Assembly: GCF_020667895.1 (NCBI RefSeq)
Contig: NZ_JAFMPS010000011.1
Span: forward strand, 34,316 to 98,315
Origin: Alcanivorax sp. 1008
GTDB taxonomy: Bacteria; Pseudomonadota; Gammaproteobacteria; Pseudomonadales; Alcanivoracaceae
DNA: 64,000 bases
Reading direction: 5' to 3'
Numbering within the stretch: position 1 is the stretch's first letter; each line of letters opens with the position of its first letter. Below, piece by piece: positions 8,876 through 17,132 of the stretch. A program made the translations under genes and the position numbers. Below the pieces are notes generated by a model, which was given only the letters and a program-made list of their open reading frames with translations, was not told the DNA's origin and ran no database searches.

Positions 8876-9595
8876 CTACAACTCAATATCAACCAGATTG
8901 CTAAATGTCTGTCTCAGGCCCATGGACCAGGCTTCGCGCAGCTGCTGAAAACCGGGGTGATTGTCGTTGATATCAAAGTATTCATTGGGCGAGAACGAGT
9001 CTCGCCTGTAGATCAATAGATCCAGCGGCATACCCACTGAGAGATTAGAGCGAATTGTCGAATCCATACTGATTAAAGCGCACTTCACCGCATGGTCAAT
9101 CGGTGTACTAAAATTGATCACTCGGTCAATAATAGGCTTGCCATACTTGATCTCACCAATCTGGAAATAAGGTGTATCCATGGTGGCCTGAATAAAATTA
9201 CCCTCCGGGTAGATATGGTAAAGGTCCATATCCTGCCCCTTGATCTGCCCACCAACAATAAAGTTACAGCCAAAATCCACTGCGGACTGCTGCTTGCCGC
9301 TATCACGATTGATTACTTCCCGTACTGTGGCACCAATCAGCTCGGCCACCTCAAAAAATGAGCCCTGATTGAACAGGTTGGGCGTGTCGTGCCCCAAGCG
9401 TGTACGAAGCAAACTCAATACACTTTGGGTGGTGGCCAGATTACCCGAGCTAAGCAGAACGATCTGTCGCTCCCCCGGCAGACAGAAGCTATGTAACTTG
9501 CGAAATGTTGCAATATGATCAACACCGGCATTAGTCCGGGAGTCCGCCAAAAATACCATACCCGACGATAGCCGCATGGCTACGCAATAGGTCAT
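8876..9595 (-). CDS. Anbu proteasome-like peptidase
   Basis: A 239-residue member of the Anbu (bacterial proteasome homologue, COG3484) group of Ntn hydrolases. It begins MTYCVAMRLSSGMVFLADSRTNAG, where Thr2 would be the N-terminal nucleophile after Met removal; the downstream blocks GCNFIVGGQIKG and DTPYFQIGEIKYGKPIIDR are characteristic. Anbu proteins form ring or lock-washer assemblies with uncertain peptidase activity (established). Last gene of a four-gene operon with transglutaminase-like, alpha-E and circularly permuted ATP-grasp genes, the association known for this family, in which a peptide-like tag or product is thought to be made and later trimmed. Confidence 0.93.
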   Translation of the reverse strand: MTYCVAMRLSSGMVFLADSRTNAGVDHIATFRKLHSFCLPGERQIVLLSSGNLATTQSVLSLLRTRLGHDTPNLFNQGSFFEVAELIGATVREVINRDSGKQQSAVDFGCNFIVGGQIKGQDMDLYHIYPEGNFIQATMDTPYFQIGEIKYGKPIIDRVINFSTPIDHAVKCALISMDSTIRSNLSVGMPLDLLIYRRDSFSPNEYFDINDNHPGFQQLREAWSMGLRQTFSNLVDIEL

Positions 9596-9636
9596 TCTCT
9601 ATCCCCTGAACATCCTGCCATTGGTTTCTGCAGAGG

Positions 9637-10434
9637 TTACTGACTAACCTGCAGATCACTACGCTCCACCAGTGCGAAAGCATGCATGCTTTCCACTCCA
9701 CCGCCGTAGCGCACACCCCGTACCGGGCAAGCATCCAGATAATCCAGTCCCACCGCAAGCTTAAGATGGTGGGTCGGCTCGATGGCCTGATTGGTCACAT
9801 CAAAGGTGTGCCAACGGTCATTTAGCCAGACCTCAGCCCAAGCATGGCTGGCAACATGATTGCTGTCATTGGTATACAAATAGCCGCTGACATAGCGGGC
9901 TGGAATGCCGAGCACACGGCAGCAACTCAGAAACACATGAGTATGATCCTGACAGACCCCGCGCCCGGTAGAGAACGCCTCCGTGGCCGTGCTGCTTACC
10001 ACCGTTGACCCTGGCACATAGGGCATCAGCTCCAGCAGCGCAGCGCTAAGCTCTGCCAGTCTCTGCAGCGGCTGGGAACCAGCAAAGCCCTGGGCAAAAC
10101 TACGGATCATCTGGTCAGCACGGGTAATAGGGGTAAAGCGCTGGAAGACCAAAGGCGACAGACGCTGGTCATCATCCTCAAGGTGCTCATCAACGATCTC
10201 TACCTCGCCCTTGGCAGCAATAGTAATAGCATCATGAGGCCGGTCCATGGTCAGCACGTGGAGGATATTGCCAAAGCCGTCGGTGCCACGGGTTGCCACA
10301 TCAGGCATATCCAGGTCCCATGACAAAATTCTCTGGCGTGCTGACGATTTCGGCGTCAGACGCAGATACTGGGTGCTATGAGACACCGGGGTCTCGTAGC
10401 AGTACTCCGTGCGATGCTCAATTGACAGTTTCAT
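9637..10434 (-). CDS. Transglutaminase-like cysteine peptidase/ligase of the Anbu operon
   Basis: A 265-residue protein with a bacterial transglutaminase N-terminal beta domain (residues 1-about 100, starting MKLSIEHRTEYCYETPVSHS) and a papain-fold core. The catalytic triad is visible: Cys in GRGVCQDHTHV, His in SHAWAEVWL and Asp in WHTFDVTNQ. Such proteins cleave or form amide bonds. ATGA overlap (4 bases) with the alpha-E gene upstream and a 41-base gap to Anbu downstream place it firmly inside the operon. Confidence 0.92.
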   Translation of the reverse strand: MKLSIEHRTEYCYETPVSHSTQYLRLTPKSSARQRILSWDLDMPDVATRGTDGFGNILHVLTMDRPHDAITIAAKGEVEIVDEHLEDDDQRLSPLVFQRFTPITRADQMIRSFAQGFAGSQPLQRLAELSAALLELMPYVPGSTVVSSTATEAFSTGRGVCQDHTHVFLSCCRVLGIPARYVSGYLYTNDSNHVASHAWAEVWLNDRWHTFDVTNQAIEPTHHLKLAVGLDYLDACPVRGVRYGGGVESMHAFALVERSDLQVSQ

Positions 10435-11360
10435 ACAACCTCCAGATATTCCTGACCCAAGGTATTCGCCAGATCATTAATGCGGCGCAAAAAATCGTCC
10501 AGATAGTCATTCACGCCAACATCCATAATGTGGCGCATATCACCATACTGCAGACGCGCAAAAAGCACCGTCACCTGACGTTTGGCATTCAGGCCAGCAT
10601 TACCCTCAATGGCTGGAAGCAGCTCGCACAGCATTTCAACGCAGGAACGTAGCGAGCGAGGTACTTCCCCACGAAGAATCAGCAATTCAACAATATTCTC
10701 GAACTGCAGCGCATCACTATAGATCTCGCGATAGGCCTCGAAAGCACCCACCGAGCGCAACAGGGCGTTCCAGCGATAAAACTCCACAGCTGTATTGCCC
10801 GGCGAGCCATCTACCTGCTCCCGACCACCGAGAATTCTGGCAGTGTTATCCGCTCGCTCAATAAAGGTGCCAATACGCAAAAAGCGGAACGCATCATTGC
10901 GCATAATGGTCCCGTAGGCCGCCCCACGGAAAAGATGGGAGCGCTGTTTAACCCAATCAAAAAATGCAGACACACCGATACTTAGCAGGCCAGCCCGGCT
11001 CATCTCCTGAAGTTCGATCCAGGTAGTGTTGATGCTCTCCCACATCTCCGAGGTTATCTTGCCTCGCACCGCATGGGCATTTTCCCGAGCCATACGCAGG
11101 CTATTGAAAATGCTGCCCGGGTTATCCCGGTCAAGAGTCAGGAAGTGCAATACATTATGTACCTGCAAGGTGCCATAACGTTCCATATAAAGCTCTTTGG
11201 CACCACTGATTGCCAGCGGAGTGCTGAGCTCGTCACGGGCCGTGACTGAAAATGGAATCAATGACATATTCCACGCCACATCCAGCATCCGCGCCGTGTT
11301 CTCGGCCCGCTCCAGATATCGCGACAACCAGTACAACTCGGCAGCAGTCCTACTCAGCAT
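10431..11360 (-). CDS. Alpha-E domain protein (DUF403)
   Basis: A 309-residue all-helical protein that starts MLSRTAAELYWLSRYLERAENTARM, the family's hallmark N-terminus, with a second helical copy of similar type near RIGTFIERADNTARIL. The biochemical role is not established; it nearly always accompanies the circularly permuted ATP-grasp and transglutaminase genes, so it is presumed to serve the same amide-ligation pathway. Overlaps both neighbours (7 bases upstream, 4 downstream), which means tight translational coupling. Confidence 0.92.
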   Translation of the reverse strand: MLSRTAAELYWLSRYLERAENTARMLDVAWNMSLIPFSVTARDELSTPLAISGAKELYMERYGTLQVHNVLHFLTLDRDNPGSIFNSLRMARENAHAVRGKITSEMWESINTTWIELQEMSRAGLLSIGVSAFFDWVKQRSHLFRGAAYGTIMRNDAFRFLRIGTFIERADNTARILGGREQVDGSPGNTAVEFYRWNALLRSVGAFEAYREIYSDALQFENIVELLILRGEVPRSLRSCVEMLCELLPAIEGNAGLNAKRQVTVLFARLQYGDMRHIMDVGVNDYLDDFLRRINDLANTLGQEYLEVV

Positions 11361-12790
11361 GACGGCTCCTCCAGTACCCAGGTGTCTTTGGTGCCTCCTC
11401 CCTGGGACGAATTCACCACCAGCGAACCTTCCTGCATGGCCACCCGCGTCAAGCCACCGGGGGCCATACGAATTTCACGACCACTGAGTACAAATGGACG
11501 AAGGTCAATATGCCGCGGCGCTATGCCGCTCTCGGCGAAAATCGGGCAAGTAGATAACGACAGGGTCGGTTGCGCGATGTAATTATCCGGGCGGGCGATC
11601 AACCGGTCACGAAACTGGGCAATCTGCTCCTTAGTACTTAATGGACCAACTAACATGCCATAACCACCGGCGCCATGAACTTCCTTGACCACCAACTCGG
11701 CCAAATGATCAAGCACATAAGACAGATTGCTGGCATCTCGGCACTGCCATGTTGGAACATTTTTCAGCATTGGCTCTTCGTCAAGATAGAAACGAATCAT
11801 CTCCGGCACATAGGGGTAGACTGACTTGTCATCCGCTACCCCTGTGCCAATCGCATTAGCGATCGAGACATTGCCCTCCCGATATACCGATAGCAGCCCA
11901 GGCACACCAAGCATGGAATCTTGACGAAACGCCAACGGATCAAGATAGTCATCGTCAATGCGCCGATAGATCACATCCACTTGTTGCGGCCCGGCAGTGG
12001 TGCGCATATACACATGACTGTCTTTAACAAAAAGGTCCGGCCCCTCCACCAGCTCTATACCCATTTGCTGTGCTAGAAATGCATGCTCAAAGTAGGCGCT
12101 GTTGTAACGACCCGGTGTTAGAAGCACAACATTCGGGTGACTGACATTGCTCCCCTGTTGCAAGGTCTCCAGCAGCAGTGACGGATAGTGATCTACCGGG
12201 GCCACCGAGTTACCAGAGAACAACTCAGGGAACAGACGCATCATCATGCGCCGGTTTTCAATCATGTAGCTGACCCCGGACGGAGTGCGAAGATTATCCT
12301 CAAGGACATACCAGTCGCCCTTGTCGTCGCGAATCAGATCCACGCCACTGATTTGCGCATAAACATCATTGGGTAAATCCACGTCCTGCATGCAGGGCTG
12401 ATAGTGGGCATTGCCAAAAATCTGCTCAGGGGGAATGCGCCCTGCTTTGAGAATATTCTGGTCGTGGTAAATATCGTGCAGGAACATATTCAGTGCTTGC
12501 ACACGCTGGCGAATACCATTCTCGAGCCAGCCCCACTCCTGTGCCGGAATCACTCTGGGCAGACTATCAAAAGGGATTAGCCGCTCGGTACCACTGGATT
12601 CACCGTACACGGCAAAGGTAATACCCACCCGGTGAAACAGCAGTTCCGCTTCGCGGCGCTTGCGCTCCATTTCTTCCAGCGGACGCTTGTTGAGCCAGCT
12701 CCAATAGCTGCCGTAGTGCTCTCGCACCTGACCATCGGCCAGCAGCATTTCGTCGAATATCCCGTTTCCGGGCAGTTTTGCGGGGAACAT
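11354..12790 (-). CDS. Circularly permuted ATP-grasp protein (DUF404/DUF407 type)
   Basis: A 478-residue predicted amide ligase and first gene of the Anbu operon. Recognisable blocks: IPFDSLPRVIPAQEWGWLENGIRQRVQALN near residue 72, VLEDNLRTPSGVSYMIENR near 167, GTGVADDKSVYPYVPEMI, VVKEVHGAGGYGMLVGP and HIDLRPFVLSG near the C-terminus. These are the conserved segments of the permuted ATP-grasp fold, which couples ATP hydrolysis to peptide-like bond formation in a cytosolic pathway not yet defined. The start lies only about 23 bases from the predicted sigma-54 transcription start. Weak ribosome site (AGGGTG). Confidence 0.91.
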   Translation of the reverse strand: MFPAKLPGNGIFDEMLLADGQVREHYGSYWSWLNKRPLEEMERKRREAELLFHRVGITFAVYGESSGTERLIPFDSLPRVIPAQEWGWLENGIRQRVQALNMFLHDIYHDQNILKAGRIPPEQIFGNAHYQPCMQDVDLPNDVYAQISGVDLIRDDKGDWYVLEDNLRTPSGVSYMIENRRMMMRLFPELFSGNSVAPVDHYPSLLLETLQQGSNVSHPNVVLLTPGRYNSAYFEHAFLAQQMGIELVEGPDLFVKDSHVYMRTTAGPQQVDVIYRRIDDDYLDPLAFRQDSMLGVPGLLSVYREGNVSIANAIGTGVADDKSVYPYVPEMIRFYLDEEPMLKNVPTWQCRDASNLSYVLDHLAELVVKEVHGAGGYGMLVGPLSTKEQIAQFRDRLIARPDNYIAQPTLSLSTCPIFAESGIAPRHIDLRPFVLSGREIRMAPGGLTRVAMQEGSLVVNSSQGGGTKDTWVLEEPSC

Positions 12791-12824
12791 CTGATCACCC
12801 TGCGGCAGTTGTCATCCTGACTCT

Positions 12825-12839
12825 GCAAGGGTCGCGCCA
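12825..12839 (-). promoter_or_regulatory. Sigma-54 promoter of the Anbu operon
   Basis: Minus strand reads TGGCGCG-N4-TTGC, one mismatch from the sigma-54 consensus TGGCACG-N4-TTGC, with invariant GG and GC correctly spaced. Predicted start is near 12813, about 23 bases before the ATP-grasp ATG. An NtrC-type palindrome lies about 60 bases upstream. Confidence 0.75.
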
Positions 12840-12900
12840 GAACAGGGCAGGCGCAATCAGGCGTTATGACCGGAGTTTTTTAGGGATAGAGGATTTTATG

Positions 12901-12915
12901 GCACCAATTTGGTGC
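12901..12915. promoter_or_regulatory. NtrC-type binding site upstream of the Anbu operon
   Basis: GCACC-N5-GGTGC with an AATTT centre, a perfect dyad that equals the core of the enterobacterial NtrC consensus. It lies 62-76 bases upstream of the -24 element of the sigma-54 promoter. Enhancer sites usually sit at about this distance or further. Confidence 0.7.
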
Positions 12916-12936
12916 GAAAAAAGCACGGCCGCCACA

Positions 12937-12950
12937 TGTAGGAGCGGCTT
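12937..12950 (+). repeat. Half REP-like element
   Basis: TGTAGGAGCGGCTT is the 5' arm of the REP-type palindromes common in pseudomonads and relatives; the 3' arm here is degenerate (TACCAGCAGAA). A more complete copy lies at 51207. Confidence 0.45.
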
Positions 12951-12970
12951 TACCAGCAGAAGGGCGGCCC

Positions 12971-14272
12971 TTAGCCGCCCACAAAGTTTAGCAGCACACC
13001 CGCCGCCACCGCGGAGCCAATCACACCCGCCACATTTGGCCCCATGGCATGCATCAACAGGAAGTTCTGTGGATTTGCCTCCAGACCAACCTTGTTAGCA
13101 ACCCGCGCCGCCATAGGCACCGCCGACACACCGGCGGCACCGATAATGGGGTTGATCGGCATGCTACTGAAGCGATTCATAATCTTCGCCATAATCACGC
13201 CAGAACCTGTACCGATGGCAAATGCCGCCAGACCAAGCACCAGAATACCCATGGTTTCCGTTACCAGAAACTGCTCCGCACTCAGCTTCGAGCCCACCGC
13301 CAAGCCCAGCATAATGGTGACAATGTTGATCAGCGCGTTGGTAGTTGTATCAGTCAGCCGAGCGACAACGCCAGACTCCTTCATCAAGTTACCAAAGCAG
13401 AACATGCCAAGCAGCGGCGCCGCATCCGGGAGAATCAGCGCCACCAGCACCAGCAGCACAATGGGAAACATGATTTTTTCCCGCTTTGACACCGGGCGCA
13501 GCTGCTCCATACGAATCTCACGATCTGCTTGAGATGTCAGCAAACGAATGATTGGCGGCTGAATCACCGGCACCAAAGCCATATAGGAATAGGCGGCCAC
13601 GGCTACTGCGCCAAGTAAATCCGGTGCTAGCTTGGTGGTCACATAGATAGAGGTGGGGCCATCAGCACCGCCGATAATGCCGATGGAGGCTGCATCAGCA
13701 ACGCTGAAATCAAGGCCAATAAAATTAAGCGCCAGGGCGCCAATCAGGGCAGCAAAAATACCGAACTGGGCAGCAGCGCCGAGCAACAGGGTGCGTGGAT
13801 TGGCCAGCAGCGGGCCAAAGTCTGTCATTGCGCCTACGCCCATAAAAATGAGCAATGGGAAAATACCGGTGGTCAAACCCACCGTATAAATCAGGTAAAG
13901 AATGCCATCGCCGTAATTGGCGTCTCTGGCCATTTCGTGAACCAGCATTCGCAGTGCCGGCTCCGCCTGATAGTAGGCGCTGTACATGGCCTTAACACCT
14001 TCTGCAGGGTCAATACCGAGCGCACCGGCAATGCTGGCAATCAGTTCCGGCGAACCAAGGTGCAGAGCCTGACTCACCGCCGACTCCGCCATCCCCGCCA
14101 TAGGAATATTGGCGAGCAAACCACCCACGCCAATTGGCAACAGCAGTAACGGCTCAAAGCCCTTGCGAATGGCAAGAAACAACAAACACAGACAGACCGC
14201 AATCATGACCGCCTGACCTGGCTCTATGTGATACAAACCAGTGCTGAACCAGAGTTTTTCCAGCTTATCCAT
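12971..14272 (-). CDS. oadB: Na+-pumping oxaloacetate decarboxylase, beta subunit
   Basis: A 433-residue polytopic inner-membrane protein, the usual length for OadB/GcdB-type subunits. It decarboxylates carboxybiotin and couples this to Na+ export. Signatures visible: [15 protein letters not shown], the segment [15 protein letters not shown] that carries the conserved Asp of the Na+/CO2 channel, [15 protein letters not shown], and [22 protein letters not shown] at the end. Follows oadA by 10 bases in the order oadG-oadA-oadB. A GC-rich hairpin overlaps the stop codon (12962-12980) but lacks a T run. Confidence 0.95.
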   Translation of the reverse strand: MDKLEKLWFSTGLYHIEPGQAVMIAVCLCLLFLAIRKGFEPLLLLPIGVGGLLANIPMAGMAESAVSQALHLGSPELIASIAGALGIDPAEGVKAMYSAYYQAEPALRMLVHEMARDANYGDGILYLIYTVGLTTGIFPLLIFMGVGAMTDFGPLLANPRTLLLGAAAQFGIFAALIGALALNFIGLDFSVADAASIGIIGGADGPTSIYVTTKLAPDLLGAVAVAAYSYMALVPVIQPPIIRLLTSQADREIRMEQLRPVSKREKIMFPIVLLVLVALILPDAAPLLGMFCFGNLMKESGVVARLTDTTTNALINIVTIMLGLAVGSKLSAEQFLVTETMGILVLGLAAFAIGTGSGVIMAKIMNRFSSMPINPIIGAAGVSAVPMAARVANKVGLEANPQNFLLMHAMGPNVAGVIGSAVAAGVLLNFVGG

Positions 14273-14282
14273 TGATCTGTCC

Positions 14283-16046
14283 TCAGCCGATGGTCAACAG
14301 CAGGTCACCAACGGTGACCGCGTCGCCTTCCTTGGCCTGGACCGCAATCACGGTTCCGGCTCGAGGCGCACAAATATCAGTTTCCATCTTCATGGCTTCC
14401 AGCACGATGATCTTTTCGCCAGCGGCCACCTGTTGCCCTGGCTTCACCAGCACACGGAAAATATTGCCGGCTAGCGGTGCATTTAGCGGCTCCCCGGCCC
14501 CCGCTGGTGCAGAGGCCACGGCAGTGCCGCCGCCCACCGGAGCGATGCCGGTAACGTCGCCACCCGCGGCGACAGTGACACTGTAGTTCTGGCCATCTAC
14601 GGTAACCGTATAGATCTCTTCACCGCTGTCCGTAGTCGGCACATCATGGCCAGTGGGCACCGGCTCAAAGGCTTTCGGATTGCCCCGGTTTTGCAAAAAT
14701 TTCAAGCCGATCTGCGGGAACAGCGCGTAGGTAAGCACATCATCAATATGCTGTTCACCATGGGCCAACTTGATACCTTTCTCTTTCGCCAAGCCATCCA
14801 GCTCAGTGCTCAGCTTATCCATTTCATTGCTGATCAGATCCGCCGGACGACAGGTTATTGGCTCATCACCATCCAGAGCACGGGCCTGCAGCTCAGCATT
14901 AAAGGGTGCCGGCGCCGAGCCATATTCACCACGCAAGATACCGCGAGTTTCTTTCGACATGGCCTTGTAACGCTCGCCGGAAAGCACATTCAGCACTGCC
15001 TGAGTGCCGACGATCTGCGAAGTTGGCGTAACCAGAGGAATAAAGCCAAGGTCTTCGCGGACTTTCGGAATTTCCGCCAGCACTGCGTCGAACTTGTCTT
15101 CGGCATTCTGTTCTTTCAGCTGGCCTTCCATATTGGTGAGCATGCCACCCGGCACCTGGGCTACCAGAATGCGTGAATCTACACCGCGCAGACTGCCTTC
15201 AAATTTCGCATACTTTTTCCGTACTTCCCGGAAGTAGGCGGCAACTTCTTCAAGCAGATGAATGTTCAGGCCGGTGTCGCGATCAGTACCTTCAAAGATC
15301 GACACCACCGCTTCGGTAGGGCTATGACCATAGGTCATCGACATGGATGATATTGCCGTGTCGACAGTATCAATGCCCGCCTCCACCGCCTTGACGATGG
15401 TGGCGGTGGACAGGCCCGTGGTGGCATGGCAATGCAGCTGCACTGGAATTGCCAGCGTCTGCTTCAAACGACTAACCAGCTCGAACGCCTCATATGGGCG
15501 CAGCAGGCCAGCCATATCCTTGATGGCAATCGAATGGGCGCCCATATCTTCAATTTTCTTTGCCAGATCAATCCAGGCTTCGAGGGTATGCACGGGGCTG
15601 TTGGTATAGGACAAAGTGCCCTGAGCATGTTTGTCTTCACGAATCACTGCGGCGATGGCCCGCTCCAGATTCCGTGGATCATTCATGGCGTCGAATACAC
15701 GGAACACGTCAACACCATTTTTCGCCGCCCGCTCGACAAAGCGATCAACCACATCATCGGCATAGTGCCGGTAGCCAAGCAGGTTCTGACCGCGCAGCAG
15801 CATCTGCTGCCGGGTATTCGGCATGGCTTTTTTCAGCTCCCGAATGCGATCCCATGGATCCTCACCCAGATAACGAATACAAGCATCAAAGGTAGCGCCA
15901 CCCCAGGACTCCACCGACCAGAAACCGACCTGATCAAGTTTTGCCGCAATCGGCAGCATGTCATCTAGCCGCAGCCGGGTAGCAAAGAGGGACTGATGCG
16001 CATCGCGCAGCACAACGTCGGTGATACCGAGAGGTTTCTTGTTCAT
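14283..16046 (-). CDS. oadA: Oxaloacetate decarboxylase, alpha (biotin-carrying carboxyltransferase) subunit
   Basis: A 587-residue cytoplasmic subunit. Residues 1-about 270 form the HMGL-type carboxyltransferase barrel with [15 protein letters not shown] (metal and substrate Asp), [11 protein letters not shown] (catalytic-site Lys) and LHCHATTG (metal His pair). A conserved carboxylase domain follows. After a Gly/Ala/Pro linker at about 500-515 comes a biotinyl domain with the biotinylation Lys in LEAMKMETD. Transfers the carboxyl group from oxaloacetate to biotin for OadB. Part of a complete oadGAB operon, suggesting sodium-motive-force energetics as in other marine bacteria. Confidence 0.96.
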   Translation of the reverse strand: MNKKPLGITDVVLRDAHQSLFATRLRLDDMLPIAAKLDQVGFWSVESWGGATFDACIRYLGEDPWDRIRELKKAMPNTRQQMLLRGQNLLGYRHYADDVVDRFVERAAKNGVDVFRVFDAMNDPRNLERAIAAVIREDKHAQGTLSYTNSPVHTLEAWIDLAKKIEDMGAHSIAIKDMAGLLRPYEAFELVSRLKQTLAIPVQLHCHATTGLSTATIVKAVEAGIDTVDTAISSMSMTYGHSPTEAVVSIFEGTDRDTGLNIHLLEEVAAYFREVRKKYAKFEGSLRGVDSRILVAQVPGGMLTNMEGQLKEQNAEDKFDAVLAEIPKVREDLGFIPLVTPTSQIVGTQAVLNVLSGERYKAMSKETRGILRGEYGSAPAPFNAELQARALDGDEPITCRPADLISNEMDKLSTELDGLAKEKGIKLAHGEQHIDDVLTYALFPQIGLKFLQNRGNPKAFEPVPTGHDVPTTDSGEEIYTVTVDGQNYSVTVAAGGDVTGIAPVGGGTAVASAPAGAGEPLNAPLAGNIFRVLVKPGQQVAAGEKIIVLEAMKMETDICAPRAGTVIAVQAKEGDAVTVGDLLLTIG

Positions 16047-16079
16047 GGCCAGAGCCTTTTCAGGTAGTGGTCAGTGGAA

Positions 16080-16334
16080 TCAACCGCGTCCGGTACGGGC
16101 GCGGTGCTGGCGAATCGCATCCTCAATGATGCGCAGGGTGGTAGCTTCTACCGGCGCAGCAGTACTGGCCGTGACAGCGGGTGCTGCCGCAGGAGCCGGC
16201 ACGGCTTCCGGGAAATAACGGTTTACAAACCAGGACATCAGGTTGGTGCAACCCACCAACACGATCAGGAAGGAAAATACCACGCCCATGCCAACTAGCA
16301 TGAGTTCTAGGCCTTGCTGCATCAGCGTATCCAT
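16080..16334 (-). CDS. oadG: Oxaloacetate decarboxylase, gamma subunit
   Basis: An 84-residue protein with one N-terminal transmembrane helix (LELMLVGMGVVFSFLIVLVG), then an Ala/Pro-rich linker and a short charged C-terminus, the plan of OadG. It assembles and stabilises the alpha-beta complex and binds Zn2+ in characterised homologues. The ATG at 16332-16334 (MDTLMQQGLEL) with GGGGAA upstream is preferred over longer versions, since the added N-terminus is not family-like. First gene of the operon. Confidence 0.88.
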   Translation of the reverse strand: MDTLMQQGLELMLVGMGVVFSFLIVLVGCTNLMSWFVNRYFPEAVPAPAAAPAVTASTAAPVEATTLRIIEDAIRQHRARTGRG

Positions 16335-16509
16335 GGAGTTTCCCCTGTTTGAGGTGTCTCGTTGGTCGTCATTCAGGGCCTTGTGGACCCGGATGGCGCG
16401 GACTGTAACCAGATTGTCGACAATCTGCAATGACAACTCCGCTCTGCAAAATGTGACATTGCCGTCACCGGAAAACCAGTACGACGGGTAAGCCCCGACC
16501 CTGTACCAT

Positions 16510-16537
16510 AAAAAAGGCCGCCCAACTGAGGGCGGCC
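16510..16537 (-). terminator. Rho-independent terminator of hsp20
   Basis: On the minus strand an 8-bp stem GGCCGCCC/GGGCGGCC with a six-base loop is followed by six T. It lies about 50 bases past the hsp20 stop. Confidence 0.92.
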
Positions 16538-16585
16538 AAGAAGGGGAATCACTATCAGCGCAGCTATACGTTTGTCACTCGGGGG

Positions 16586-17020
16586 TCACTCCGACTGGAT
16601 CGGCACCATGCGCGGCTTGGCCTCTTCTGGCACCACCTGCTCCAGTTGCACTGTCAGCAGACCATCCTTAAGACCGGCGCCGGTAACCCGAACATGGTCC
16701 GCCAGACGGAACGTCCGCTCGAAAGCACGGCGGGCAATACCACGGTGCAGCCAGGTGCGGTCACCCTCATCATCCGTTGGCACCTCGACTCGACCACTCA
16801 CCCGTAACTCGTTTTCCTGCACCGTGATATTCAGTTCCGACTCACGAAACCCCGCCACCGCCATAACAATGCGGTATTGGCCATCCGCATCACGGATGAT
16901 GTCATAGGGCGGATACCCCCCGGACTGATCCGCCCGCAATGCGTTATTAATCAGATCGTCAAACCTGTCAAAACCTACGCTGTGACGAAACAGCGGGGCC
17001 AGAGAAAAGCCACTGTTCAT
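16586..17020 (-). CDS. Small heat-shock protein of the Hsp20/IbpA class
   Basis: A 144-residue cytosolic holdase chaperone. N-terminal MNSGFSLAPLFRHSVGFDRFDDL resembles IbpA-type starts. The alpha-crystallin domain covers about residues 35-130, with YDIIRDADGQYRIVMAVAGF and ending in the GLKDGLLTVQLE motif (family form G-V/L-L). The C-terminal tail carries PRMVPI in place of the usual I-x-I. The ATG has GGAGGT six bases upstream, which decides the start over longer frames. Preceded by a sigma-32-type promoter and followed by its own terminator, so it is a monocistronic heat-shock gene. Confidence 0.94.
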   Translation of the reverse strand: MNSGFSLAPLFRHSVGFDRFDDLINNALRADQSGGYPPYDIIRDADGQYRIVMAVAGFRESELNITVQENELRVSGRVEVPTDDEGDRTWLHRGIARRAFERTFRLADHVRVTGAGLKDGLLTVQLEQVVPEEAKPRMVPIQSE

Positions 17021-17095
17021 AATTACCTCCAGACACTTCGGCAAGTAGGCCATCCCCGCAACGGGCAATGGCAGTCAGCGTGATCACGAAGTCAG

Positions 17096-17124
17096 TAATG
17101 GAGACGGCATAACGAATTTTCAAG
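17096..17124 (-). promoter_or_regulatory. Sigma-32 heat-shock promoter of hsp20
   Basis: Minus strand carries CTTGAAA (17118-17124), a 14-base spacer, and CTCCATTA (17096-17103), against the consensus CTTGAAA-N13/14-CCCCATNT. It lies about 75 bases before the hsp20 ATG. Confidence 0.8.
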
Positions 17125-17132
17125 GAATATTT

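Noticed and set aside
12962..12980. GC-rich hairpin at the oadB stop as a Rho-independent terminator
   Set aside because: No T run follows on the minus strand and the stem overlaps the stop codon; possible but not supported enough to list.
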